Assembly (NCBI RefSeq): GCF_900101815.1
Contig: NZ_FNAO01000006.1
Location: 124,001 to 188,000 of the forward strand
DNA from: Pricia antarctica
Lineage (GTDB): Bacteria > Bacteroidota > Bacteroidia > Flavobacteriales > Flavobacteriaceae
Reading direction: 5' to 3'
Length of the DNA stretch: 64,000 nucleotides
The position numbers and the translations under genes were made by a program. The notes under the pieces were generated by a model. It worked only from the letters and a program-made list of their open reading frames with translations, had not been told where the DNA came from and searched no databases. Each line of letters starts with the position of its first letter. Within the stretch, counting starts at the first letter, position 1. Positions 17,888 to 27,056 of this stretch are shown piece by piece.

Positions 17888-18334
17888 CTAATCAATCCGT
17901 CTGTAATTTTCAGAAAAGCTACGTACCCCATTTTCGTCGACCGTAAATTGACTATAATTGTCTGCGTCAAGTTGCAGTTCGAATTTGAATACTTTAACAG
18001 TATCTTGAATATCCATCATAGTTTTCGATCCGTATTCAAGGCGTTCTTCAAGTTCGTTATCCGTATTGGTATACGATCCGTACCCGAACCATTCCGATGG
18101 GTCGTCTGGGGAATAGCGGGTCCACATCACCTTACCTTTGCTATAGATTTTAACTTGTCTATACCCATTGGTATTCGGCAACGTATCCACAACATAGCCA
18201 TCTTCCCAATTGTAGCGGTTGATCAGTTCCCAAGTACCTTCCAAAGAGCTTTTGGCTTGGGGTTTCGATGAAATAAAAGCGGTCGCAGAGATCAATAGGG
18301 CTAAGGCAAGAGCCGATTTAAGTAGCTTTTTCAT
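17888..18334 (-). CDS. secreted lipocalin-like protein, function unknown
   Basis: The 148-residue product begins with a clear signal peptide (MKKLLKSALALALLISATAF, cleavage probably after residue 28). The mature part starts SSLEGTWELINRYN, and the pattern L-x-G-x-W-x-L followed by strands (YRQVKIYSKGKVMWTRY, FGYGSYT) resembles small lipocalin-like or DUF4488-type beta-barrel domains of Bacteroidota. The cysteine-free mature domain ends with a beta strand. The family is inferred from the G-x-W motif only. Expected location is the periplasm. The gene is transcribed alone, convergent with trxB. Confidence 0.6.
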   Translation of the reverse strand: MKKLLKSALALALLISATAFISSKPQAKSSLEGTWELINRYNWEDGYVVDTLPNTNGYRQVKIYSKGKVMWTRYSPDDPSEWFGYGSYTNTDNELEERLEYGSKTMMDIQDTVKVFKFELQLDADNYSQFTVDENGVRSFSENYRRID

Positions 18335-18596
18335 GATATAGTATTTTAAAGTTCTCTAATCCAATTAACTTTATTAAAGTACGATTTATTTTATAATAAC
18401 GATAATTTTTACATTTAAAATTTATCAAAATGTTAATATGAGGAAGTCGTTCAAAATAGGTCTTTTCTAATCTAACTCACATATTGTTAAGGTCTTGTCA
18501 CTAAGCGTATATAATTTCAAACGCTACCCCGTTTTGATAAATATTAAGATATTAGATTTATTTCTTACTTTTAAGTGTTAATTAACTCTAAGATCT

Positions 18597-21500
18597 ATGA
18601 AATCACTTACTTTAATACTGTTTGTCCTGTTGTATTCCTACAACTCGTATGGACAGACGATTACGGGAAATGTTACTGATGCAAGCGATGCACCCTTACC
18701 GGGGGTAACTATTGTTATTGGTGGGACAACAAATGGAACAACGACTGATTTTGACGGTAATTATTCGATAGTAGCAAATTCGGGCGATGTATTGCAATTC
18801 TCATATATCGGTATGCAGTCCAAAGAGGTAACTGTAGGGTCCAGCAATTTGATAAATGTTATCCTACAGGAAGATTCCGAACAGTTGGATGAGGTTATTG
18901 TAACCGCTTTCGGTATTTCCCAAGAGAAAAAATCTTTGGGCTACGCCGCGCAGAATATTGATGCCGATGCCATTACCAAGACCAAGCAGACCAATTTGGT
19001 CAGTGCATTACAAGGTCAGGTGGCCGGTGTGCAGATCACGAATTCTGGCGGGGCGCCCGGCCAAAGTTCACGAATAATTATTAGGGGGATAAACTCATTG
19101 GATCCTTCTGCCGATAACCAACCCCTATTTGTGGTCGATGGTGTGCCGATAGACAACTCTACCATTGAATCGGGCAATAACGATACCCCTCGTGGTCTTA
19201 CCAATAGGGCGGCGGATATCAATCCGGCCGACGTTGAATCCATGTCCGTACTTAAAGGTGCTGCGGCGACTGCTCTATATGGTGTAAGGGCTGCAAACGG
19301 TGCTGTGATCATCACTACAAAAAGGGGAAAAAGCGGTAGGGTCAGTATTAACCTAAATACCTCGGTAGGCTTTGATGAATTGAACAGTTTGCCAAAGCTT
19401 CAGAAAGAATACGGACAGGGGTTCAGTGGCGAGTATGACCCGGAAAGTTTTTGGCCGTCTTGGGGCGCCCCCATTTCGGAGGTGGCCCAGACCGTACCGG
19501 GACACAAATATCAGGACAACTGGAACCGCGCCTTCAATACCGGGCTTCAAACGGATAATAGCCTCAGCGTTTCCGGCGGAGGTGAAAATGCAACGTTCTA
19601 TGGATCATTCGGCCGCTTGGACCAAAAGGGCATCATCCCCTTCAGTGATTGGGCGCGAACGACCGCTAAATTATCCGGTACGGTAAAGGTTAGCGAAAAG
19701 TTTGATTTTAGCGGATCTATCAATTACTCCAACTCAGGAGGTAACCGGGTACCACATGACCGATTTATGGAACGGATGATGTATTGGTCGGAAACAACGG
19801 ATGTAAGGGATTATATCAATGCTGACGGAACGATGAAAACCTACGGCAATACCAACCCCATTTATGATGCCCGTTTTAGTACGTACGAAGATGATGTCAA
19901 CCGAATGATCGGTAATTTGAACTTTAACTACAGTCCTACCGATTGGCTGACTCTGTCCTATCGATTGGGCACCGACTATTACAGTGATTCAAGAACGAAG
20001 ATCACGCCGGGACCTAAAGGTATCGTTGGCGAAGTCCCGTTGAGCTCTACGGGTACAATTGAAGAGACCCGTATCAATAGTAAGGACATCACCTCGAACT
20101 TTTATCTTACACTGAAAAAACAATGGAACGATGACTTGAACACCACCCTACGATTGGGTAACGATGTTTTTCAACGAAAATTCGATCGGGTATCATTAAG
20201 AGGTGAAGATTTTGTTATTCCGGATTTTTATAATGTCAATGTTACTCGTCAGGGTTTTCTCGGTCAGGACAAAAGCATTCGTAGGTTGGTCGGTTTTTAT
20301 GGCGATCTTATGGTAAACTATAAAGAATATTTGTTCCTGAACGTGACCGGGCGTAACGATATATCTTCTACTTTACCGAAAGATAACAACTCTTTCTTTT
20401 ATCCCTCTGTCAACCTGGGTTATGTTTTTAGCGAACATTTAGAGCTTCCTTCATGGTTTACCTTCGGAAAGCTGAGGGGATCTTGGGCACAGGTCGGTAA
20501 GGATACCAATCCCCATGTTTTAGGAATCACATACGTTGCCCCAGACGTTTTTCCACTCGACGGGCAGGTAGGCTTTAGTCGAAATAGCTCCTTTGGAGAT
20601 CCCGAACTCAAACCGGAGTTGACCACATCGATTGAATTCGGTACACAGCTGTCCTTTTTTGAGAGTCGGCTCGATTTGGATGTTACGTATTACAAATCGA
20701 ATGCCGTCGACCAAATTATTCCTGTGCCCATCTCCGACGGCACCGGTTTTTCCCAATACATTACCAATGCCGGAGAAATTCAGAATAGCGGGATCGAGGT
20801 CGTTCTTGGCGGCGACATTATCAAAAATGAGGATTTTCAATGGACGGCTACAGCCAACGTTTCCATGAACAACAATGAGATAAAGGCGATACGCGAAGGT
20901 ATCGATGAAATCGTAGTAGGTGACCAGTTCGGATACGCGGGAAGCAGTGTGACCATGAAATTGATAAGGGGTGAAGCATTCGGAAATCTATACGGCACCA
21001 GTTACGAGCGTTTTGGTGCCGATGAAAACAATATATTTTTGGATAGCGAACTGCCTATTGTCATCGGAGACGACGGTTTTCCGGTTACAGGCGGGAATCA
21101 GCTTATTCTCGGAAATGCCGTGCCGAAATGGTTCGGGGGCCTACGAAATGAACTGACCTATAAGAATTTTGAACTCAGTGTTCTCGTGGATTTTAGGACC
21201 GGCCTAGAACAATATAACCAATTCGACAACTTTCTCTCTGCCTTTGGTAAACCGGAATATTCCTTGGCCAGAAACGATTTTAGGGTTTTTGAAGGTGTTT
21301 TGGCCGACGGTACCCCCAACACCCAAGAGGTTTGGCTGGGCCAAGGGGTCGGACCAGATGGCAGGGACTATGGTGCCGGATACTGGAGAAATGCATACCG
21401 GGGCGTGAGCGAGAATTTCGTACAGGATGCCAGCTTTATAAAGCTGAGGAATATATCATTAGCCTATAACCTCAGCGATAAAATGCTCGATAGGATTCCC

Positions 21501-21674
21501 TTTAAGTCTTTGAGAATCTCGCTTGCTGCAAATAATATTATTTTATATTCCCCATGGGATGGGTTCGACCCCGAATCCTTTTCCGCGGGAGCGGGCGGTA
21601 ATGCCGTTGGCTTTACGGGCCTTGGGTTTCCAGGTACGCAAAGTTATTTCTTGACCTTTAATTTCGGACTTTAG
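18597..21674 (+). CDS. SusC/RagA family TonB-linked outer membrane protein
   Basis: A 1025-residue TonB-dependent transporter. It has a signal peptide (about 1-19, ending NSYGQ), then a carboxypeptidase-regulatory-like domain (ITGNVTDASDAPLPGVTIVI onward to about 100). The segment DEVIVTAFGI marks the TonB box, and the plug follows with GVQITNSGGAPGQSSRIIIRG and VLKGAAATALYGVRAANG. The rest is a 22-strand barrel ending in phenylalanine-rich FLTFNFGL. SusC proteins pull ligands bound by SusD across the outer membrane using TonB energy. The next gene, 53 bp downstream, is the SusD partner. The substrate cannot be read, but no glycoside hydrolase is adjacent. Confidence 0.96.
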   Translation: MKSLTLILFVLLYSYNSYGQTITGNVTDASDAPLPGVTIVIGGTTNGTTTDFDGNYSIVANSGDVLQFSYIGMQSKEVTVGSSNLINVILQEDSEQLDEVIVTAFGISQEKKSLGYAAQNIDADAITKTKQTNLVSALQGQVAGVQITNSGGAPGQSSRIIIRGINSLDPSADNQPLFVVDGVPIDNSTIESGNNDTPRGLTNRAADINPADVESMSVLKGAAATALYGVRAANGAVIITTKRGKSGRVSINLNTSVGFDELNSLPKLQKEYGQGFSGEYDPESFWPSWGAPISEVAQTVPGHKYQDNWNRAFNTGLQTDNSLSVSGGGENATFYGSFGRLDQKGIIPFSDWARTTAKLSGTVKVSEKFDFSGSINYSNSGGNRVPHDRFMERMMYWSETTDVRDYINADGTMKTYGNTNPIYDARFSTYEDDVNRMIGNLNFNYSPTDWLTLSYRLGTDYYSDSRTKITPGPKGIVGEVPLSSTGTIEETRINSKDITSNFYLTLKKQWNDDLNTTLRLGNDVFQRKFDRVSLRGEDFVIPDFYNVNVTRQGFLGQDKSIRRLVGFYGDLMVNYKEYLFLNVTGRNDISSTLPKDNNSFFYPSVNLGYVFSEHLELPSWFTFGKLRGSWAQVGKDTNPHVLGITYVAPDVFPLDGQVGFSRNSSFGDPELKPELTTSIEFGTQLSFFESRLDLDVTYYKSNAVDQIIPVPISDGTGFSQYITNAGEIQNSGIEVVLGGDIIKNEDFQWTATANVSMNNNEIKAIREGIDEIVVGDQFGYAGSSVTMKLIRGEAFGNLYGTSYERFGADENNIFLDSELPIVIGDDGFPVTGGNQLILGNAVPKWFGGLRNELTYKNFELSVLVDFRTGLEQYNQFDNFLSAFGKPEYSLARNDFRVFEGVLADGTPNTQEVWLGQGVGPDGRDYGAGYWRNAYRGVSENFVQDASFIKLRNISLAYNLSDKMLDRIPFKSLRISLAANNIILYSPWDGFDPESFSAGAGGNAVGFTGLGFPGTQSYFLTFNFGL

Positions 21675-21727
21675 ATTACTTGATTTTTAGTCCTTTTTAT
21701 AGATTGAACACTTAAAAATGCGAACAG

Positions 21728-23143
21728 ATGATTTACAAAAATAAAATTAGAACGGTTTGGATGTTAGGACTGGTTTTTCTGGCCATCTCCTGTGATTCTT
21801 ATTTAGATGTCAACGAGAACCCAAACAATCCCGAGGATGCGCCGATTTCAGGCTTGATGATAAATAGTACGTACGAGTCCGCCAATAATGTATATCGTGT
21901 GGGAGATATTACCTCCAACTATGTACAGTATTTGGCGTCACCTAATCCCGGCAGCTCATCGGATACGATGGAGCCGGTAAGTAACAGCAACACTTGGTTT
22001 AATCTGTATAATGTTATGACCGATCTTAGCGTTTTAATTGATAAGGCTGAAGAAGAAGGTGCCGGCCACTATCAGGGTGCGGCCCAAGTTCTAATGGCGC
22101 TTAATCTCGGTACGGGTGTGGATATTTTTGGGGATATACCTTTTTCGGAAAGTTTTAATTTCGAGACAGTGACACCGAAATATGACCCCGATGTGGAATT
22201 GTATGGTAATGTAATGACTTTATTAAATGAGGGCATAGCCAACCTTCAAGGGGAAACTACGGCCGAGCTTGGAGATGACGATTTTATTTACGGGGGAGAT
22301 ATCGATAAATGGATTGCCTTTGCCAATATGCTGAAAGCAAGATACATGATTCATTTAAAGGACGTACAGGGCTATAGCGCGGCCGAAGTGCTCACCGCGG
22401 TCGAAAACGGATTTCAATCCAATGACAATAATGCGAAGGTCAATTTTTTTGAACAATCGGTCAATCCGTGGTTCAATGTGGCAAGGGACAACGCCGATTT
22501 GCTATTGGGCGGTTGGATTTCCGAACAGTTGATCCAAGCCTTGGACGGAACTTCGTATGATGCGGTAGACCCTAGGTTAAAACTCATGGTCGGCACGACC
22601 GATGACGGGGAATTCGTCGGCACTGAAAATGGTGCCGGTAGGGGGAATGCACCTGAACAAGGGGCAAGATCAACCCTGATAGAGGACCAATACTATACTT
22701 CCCAGACTGCACCAATTTTGATTGCTACTTACAGCGAACAAAAATTTATAGAGGCCGAGGCGGCTTTTGCCGTTGATAAGGCCAGATCGTATCAGGCCTA
22801 TTTAGACGGTATCACAGCCCACATGAACATGTTGGAAGTGCCGCAAGATGAAATAGATGCCTATTTGGCCAATCCGCAAGTGGGTATGGGCGAAGCTGCG
22901 TTTACGATCGATGCCATTTTCAAAGAAAAATGGATAGCTTTGTTCTTACATCCTGAGGCATGGAACGATGCGCGACGGTACGATTATCAGTATAAGGACA
23001 TGACCTTGCCCGCGAACTTGAATTCAGGCCTGAACGGCGAATATATTAGAAGATTGCCCTATCCCGATAGCGAAACTAGTCGAAACGGGCAGAACGTTCC
23101 TTCCGTCACCTTGCTAGACCGTATTTTTTGGGATGCCGAGTAA
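21728..23143 (+). CDS. SusD/RagB family nutrient-binding lipoprotein
   Basis: A 471-residue surface lipoprotein. The signal ends LGLVFLAISC with the lipid-anchored Cys at residue 23, and the mature part begins DSYLDVNENPNNPEDAP, the opening typical of the SusD-like_2 (PF12771) branch. Helical TPR-like parts follow, including QVLMALNLGTGVDIFGDIPF and KFIEAEAAF. The end has the usual RRLPYPDSE. It forms the lid of the SusC channel and binds the substrate at the cell surface. PF12771 members are often found outside glycan loci, sometimes with peptide-handling genes. A convergent group with gamma-glutamyltransferase lies just beyond. Confidence 0.94.
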   Translation: MIYKNKIRTVWMLGLVFLAISCDSYLDVNENPNNPEDAPISGLMINSTYESANNVYRVGDITSNYVQYLASPNPGSSSDTMEPVSNSNTWFNLYNVMTDLSVLIDKAEEEGAGHYQGAAQVLMALNLGTGVDIFGDIPFSESFNFETVTPKYDPDVELYGNVMTLLNEGIANLQGETTAELGDDDFIYGGDIDKWIAFANMLKARYMIHLKDVQGYSAAEVLTAVENGFQSNDNNAKVNFFEQSVNPWFNVARDNADLLLGGWISEQLIQALDGTSYDAVDPRLKLMVGTTDDGEFVGTENGAGRGNAPEQGARSTLIEDQYYTSQTAPILIATYSEQKFIEAEAAFAVDKARSYQAYLDGITAHMNMLEVPQDEIDAYLANPQVGMGEAAFTIDAIFKEKWIALFLHPEAWNDARRYDYQYKDMTLPANLNSGLNGEYIRRLPYPDSETSRNGQNVPSVTLLDRIFWDAE

Positions 23144-23191
23144 AAGACCAAAAAGTGTATAGTATGCTTTACAAAACCGTTTCCCAGAGAA

Positions 23192-24097
23192 TTATTGATC
23201 CATCATATAATCATAAACCGTCTTAGATATCCCGGCCAACTGTTCCGTACCCTTATCAAAATTCTCTAAATTTTTAGAAAGTAAAACTAAGATGTAGCTG
23301 CGGCCATCCGGTAGAAATACGATGGCCGTATCATGATGGACCCCTGTAATTGATCCAGTCTTATGGGCTACACTCACGTTTTTGGGTAAATAAAAAGGAA
23401 CGATATCGTTAAACTGCTGCTCTTTTAAAATAGCTATCATGATTTCACAATCTTCCGGTGTGCCTGCGGAACCGTCAGCGATGCCTTCCATAATTAAGAG
23501 TAGGTCTTTGGCGGTCGTCGAATTGCTCAAACCTTGATTATAAGCTTTCTGGTCTTCGACGCCTCTTAAAACTTCAATATTTTCGGCTCCCAGATCTCTC
23601 ATGGTCCCGGTGACCTTTTTTGCGCCGACCAGTTCAATCAACACATTGGTAGCCAGATTGCTGCTTACGGTAATCATACTGTACATCAAATCTCTAAGGG
23701 CTACTTTAGACCCGATTTGGCCATAAACGACATCATCACTATCGTCACTGACGTCCATGCTGTAAGAACTACCGTCAACAATACTTTTAAACTCATTTTT
23801 CAATAGTATCGAATCGTTCAAATCTATTTTCCCCTGTTCGGCCTGTTTGAACAGCTCTATCATAACCGGGACTTTCATCGTGCTGGCGGCATGAAATTTC
23901 TCGTTCTCATTTATAAATAGGCTGTCTTTCGGATCGGAGAGGGTATAAAATACCACGGCCACATCGCCATCAATAGAATCGATTTGGGATAGGACCGTCT
24001 TTTCGAAATTCTCTGCCTTGGACAATGTTTCCCGACAAGCCCCAAGAAGACCTAGAAACAGGAAAAAATAAGTCCTTTTAATTATTAACCACCTCAT
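23192..24097 (-). CDS. class A beta-lactamase-like serine hydrolase
   Basis: The likely start is the ATG at 24097, giving a 301-residue lipoprotein-like product with signal MRWLIIKRTYFFLFLGLLGAC. Earlier in-frame starts would place 27 charged residues before the signal. Penicillin-binding motifs are present: Ser72-x-x-Lys75 in ASTMKVPVM, SSN in VSSNLATN, and KTG in HKTGSITG. The E-x-x-x-N element of true class A beta-lactamases is unclear: the region reads GVEDQKAYNQGL. It may be a peptidase or carboxypeptidase on peptidoglycan-derived or other peptides and not a resistance enzyme. It lies 77 bp downstream of the ggt gene on the same strand. Confidence 0.8.
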   Translation of the reverse strand: MRWLIIKRTYFFLFLGLLGACRETLSKAENFEKTVLSQIDSIDGDVAVVFYTLSDPKDSLFINENEKFHAASTMKVPVMIELFKQAEQGKIDLNDSILLKNEFKSIVDGSSYSMDVSDDSDDVVYGQIGSKVALRDLMYSMITVSSNLATNVLIELVGAKKVTGTMRDLGAENIEVLRGVEDQKAYNQGLSNSTTAKDLLLIMEGIADGSAGTPEDCEIMIAILKEQQFNDIVPFYLPKNVSVAHKTGSITGVHHDTAIVFLPDGRSYILVLLSKNLENFDKGTEQLAGISKTVYDYMMDQ

Positions 24098-24174
24098 AAT
24101 TTTTTTGAATCTCCTGCCTGTCAGCAGCCAGGTTGTGTACTTGGGACGTGTATCCCGCACGCAGATTTTTAATT

Positions 24175-25863
24175 TCAATACCCAATCGACGCTCCATCCG
24201 GACTCGATGAATCGGAAGCGCCGATATACATATTCAGTTTAGGGTCATAAATAATACCCATGAGTCGACCTAAGTTTTGCACTCCTCTCGTTTTATGTCC
24301 CATTTTTTCAAGGGACTTTTGGGTATCCGGGGAAAGCAGATCCTTTTCGTAGACCAGTTGATCTGGCAGCCATTGGTGATGAATCTTCATCGTTTCTATC
24401 GCTTTCTTGATGGGCATTTCGTACCCCAAAACGTTCAGCACGGTCTGAAAAACGGTGTTGATAATCGTTCTGCCTCCGGGACTCCCAATAACCAAATAGG
24501 GTTTCCCGTCCTTGCCGACTATAGTTGGTGTCATGCTCGAAAGCATCCGTTTTTCGGGGCGAATGAGGTTGGGGTCGCTTCCAATCAGTCCACTGCTGTT
24601 CGTATACCCTGGTTGAGGGTTGAAGTCCCCCATTTCATTGTTGAAGATAAACCCTAGTTTCGAGGAACCCATTTCGGATCCATAGGACTGTTCCAGGGTA
24701 TAGGTAAGCGATACGGCATTATGGTCTTTGTCGACGACGGATAAATGCGTGGTATTAGTTCCGTCATAGAGCTGTGCGAATTTAGTGGAATCACTTACGG
24801 TGGCCTTATCAAAATCGATATTGCCATACCGCATTTTAGCAAATTCCTTCGAAGTCAATTTATCAAGTGGCAGATCAGGATTGAAATCGGGATCGCCTAG
24901 ATTTTCGGCCCGATCGGCAAAGGCCCTTCGCATGGTTTCGGCCACAAGGTGCACATAAGCAGTGGAATTGAAGGCTACGGAATCAAGATTGGCCTGCTCC
25001 ATCAGATTCATCATTTCGATGAGGGCTACACCTCCAGAACTGGGCGGGGGCATGGAATAAATATCATAGCCATGATACGTGCCTTTCATTGGCTCGCGTT
25101 CAATAGCGGTATATTTTTCCAGGTCTTCAAGGCTAATAAGTCCGCCATTATTTTTCATGTAATCGGCGATTTCTTGAGCTACTTTGCCTTTATAAAATCC
25201 GTCCTTACCGTGTTTTTTAATCTGTTTTAAGGTATTTGCCAGTTCTTTCTGTACCCATACATCTCCATATTCAAGCAACCTCCCCTCGGTATCGGTAAAG
25301 TAATTTTTAATAAAATCCGGGGACGGGCCCGATTGAATATTTTTAGCATGGGACGCAAGCGTATAGGAAAGAACGACCCCTTTCTTGGCCAAATCGATAG
25401 CGGGCTGCACCAATTTTTTCCAAGGTAATACTCCGTATTTGCCATGTGCCAGATAGAGTCCCGCCACTGTTCCTGGAACTCCCACTGATTTTAGTCCATT
25501 ATGGTTACTCCCTTCGACAAGCTTGCCCTCTTCGTCCAAAAACATATCGGGTGTGGCGAGCAAGGGAGCTTTTTCCCTGAAATCAATGGTTGTTGTTTTG
25601 CCGGAGCTATCCATAAAAACGATAAAACCGCCGCCACCGATATTGCCGGCCTGGGGGTGAACGACTGCGAGCGCAAATGCGGTGGCAACGGCAGCATCTA
25701 TCGCATTGCCTCCCTTTTTTAGAATATCGATCCCCACCTGTGATGCCAAGGCATTATCGGAAACGACCATACCCTGTTTACCATGGGTTTGCGCCCATGA
25801 AGTTGTGAGCGTTAGTAGTGCCACCAAAAAGAGGCTGGCGCTTTTGTAGCGAAAGTTTTTCAT
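24175..25863 (-). CDS. ggt: gamma-glutamyltransferase
   Basis: A 562-residue N-terminal-nucleophile hydrolase that cleaves gamma-glutamyl bonds, for example in glutathione. The preferred ATG (25863) gives a Sec signal, MKNFRYKSASLFLVALL ending TTSWA. The autoprocessing nucleophile is the first Thr of TTHLSVVDKDHNAVSLT, near residue 385. Conserved substrate-binding regions are GNIGGGGFIV, SMPPPSSGG, and GSPGGRTIINTV. The mature enzyme should be periplasmic. It follows the BioF-like gene with a 140 bp gap and precedes the beta-lactamase-like gene, in a minus-strand set that looks aimed at gamma-glutamyl or murein peptides. Confidence 0.94.
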   Translation of the reverse strand: MKNFRYKSASLFLVALLTLTTSWAQTHGKQGMVVSDNALASQVGIDILKKGGNAIDAAVATAFALAVVHPQAGNIGGGGFIVFMDSSGKTTTIDFREKAPLLATPDMFLDEEGKLVEGSNHNGLKSVGVPGTVAGLYLAHGKYGVLPWKKLVQPAIDLAKKGVVLSYTLASHAKNIQSGPSPDFIKNYFTDTEGRLLEYGDVWVQKELANTLKQIKKHGKDGFYKGKVAQEIADYMKNNGGLISLEDLEKYTAIEREPMKGTYHGYDIYSMPPPSSGGVALIEMMNLMEQANLDSVAFNSTAYVHLVAETMRRAFADRAENLGDPDFNPDLPLDKLTSKEFAKMRYGNIDFDKATVSDSTKFAQLYDGTNTTHLSVVDKDHNAVSLTYTLEQSYGSEMGSSKLGFIFNNEMGDFNPQPGYTNSSGLIGSDPNLIRPEKRMLSSMTPTIVGKDGKPYLVIGSPGGRTIINTVFQTVLNVLGYEMPIKKAIETMKIHHQWLPDQLVYEKDLLSPDTQKSLEKMGHKTRGVQNLGRLMGIIYDPKLNMYIGASDSSSPDGASIGY

Positions 25864-26003
25864 GATACTGATTAGCATTTGCTATGTTTTTTCAATTTTA
25901 GAACAATTCGATGGCTCAGCAAGGGTAGTGCTCGTAAATTTATATGGTCCTGGTCAGAAAATCGGCCAGCCCTAGCTACCTTAATTTTGTATTTTACACT
26001 ATT

Positions 26004-27056
26004 TCAAACCCGCTGCTCATTGAGCAAATCGGTCAACCTTATAATATCCTGTTTGCGATGATGGGCGCTGAGAACGATTCTGCTCATAAGTTGGGAATGC
26101 TCATCAGGATACGGAAAATTGGTCAAAATGATTCCTTCTTGCGCTAGATATTCCGTGAGTTGCACATCTGAAAAACTAAAAGCGGGATGGTCTTTCATGC
26201 CACTGAATTTCTTTGGATTTTTAAGGCTACGTAAGAATAAGGCGATATTGTTCTGCAGTTGTTTTCTTTTCCCCGAATATATTATTTCTGCATCCAACAG
26301 CGTTGCCAGTGCCGCAGGGGCTGCGGGACTTGAACCGCCGAAAAAGGCAGTTTCCTTTAATTCTGATATCCGTTTTTTCTTACCGAAGACGGCTCCCGCT
26401 TGTATACCGAAACCTTTACCGAGCGAACAACACACTAGCAATTCTTTTACGGGCAATTTTGAAAGAATCCCAAAAACGCCACTTCCGTTATTACCAACGA
26501 TACCAATACCGTGCGAATCATCGACGACCAGTATAACTTGGGCTAATGGTAATAGTTGTAAAGGGTCAAAATCGGGGTAGTTACAGCCCGAAAAATCGAT
26601 GGTATCCAAAAAGACTACGGGAGTTTTTCCGGGCTGGGACCGCAAATGTTCCCTGATGGCAATGTTTAGGGCTGTAAATGTGGTGTAGGATTTGGTTTGG
26701 ACGGGATAAAGGGCGGAATGGGTGTTGGGCGCATAAAAAAAACGGTGTGCTTTCGTGTTTAGGGTCTGGGCCACGAATTGTCCGGCCAAATAACCGGAGG
26801 ATACGATAGCACAAGCCTCCGTTCCTACCAAACGGGACAAGTAGTGTTCGGTTTTTTCGAAAATCGACATTCGTATGTTCGACTTACGGGAGGCACTATA
26901 GTTGGTACCGTACTTTTTGATGTTTTTAATAAAAAGATCCTGAAAGGCCTCATCGGTCTGCAGGCCCAAATAGGCAGTACCCCCAAAGTACAGGTGTTTT
27001 TTTCCATTTATCAAAATCTCACGGCCCGGAAAGGAATCGATATACTGTGCCATCAT
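26004..27056 (-). CDS. BioF/KBL-like alpha-oxoamine synthase family PLP enzyme
   Basis: A 350-residue fold type I PLP enzyme related to 8-amino-7-oxononanoate synthase and glycine C-acetyltransferase. The glycine-rich opening is HLYFGGTAYLGLQ. DDSHG at about 179-183 contacts the cofactor, and the catalytic lysine is Lys214 in CSLGKGFGIQAG. Length is 30-50 residues shorter than typical BioF or KBL. The start ATG overlaps the stop of the upstream dipeptide epimerase by 4 bp (ATGA), so the pair is probably translationally coupled. With no other biotin gene visible, a role in biotin synthesis is doubtful. What it condenses is unknown. Confidence 0.8.
   Translation of the reverse strand: MMAQYIDSFPGREILINGKKHLYFGGTAYLGLQTDEAFQDLFIKNIKKYGTNYSASRKSNIRMSIFEKTEHYLSRLVGTEACAIVSSGYLAGQFVAQTLNTKAHRFFYAPNTHSALYPVQTKSYTTFTALNIAIREHLRSQPGKTPVVFLDTIDFSGCNYPDFDPLQLLPLAQVILVVDDSHGIGIVGNNGSGVFGILSKLPVKELLVCCSLGKGFGIQAGAVFGKKKRISELKETAFFGGSSPAAPAALATLLDAEIIYSGKRKQLQNNIALFLRSLKNPKKFSGMKDHPAFSFSDVQLTEYLAQEGIILTNFPYPDEHSQLMSRIVLSAHHRKQDIIRLTDLLNEQRV

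Noticed and set aside
23192-24178. Beta-lactamase reading as an antibiotic-resistance gene
   Set aside because: The element expected for a hydrolysing class A enzyme is not clear and the neighbours are peptide enzymes, so resistance is not claimed.
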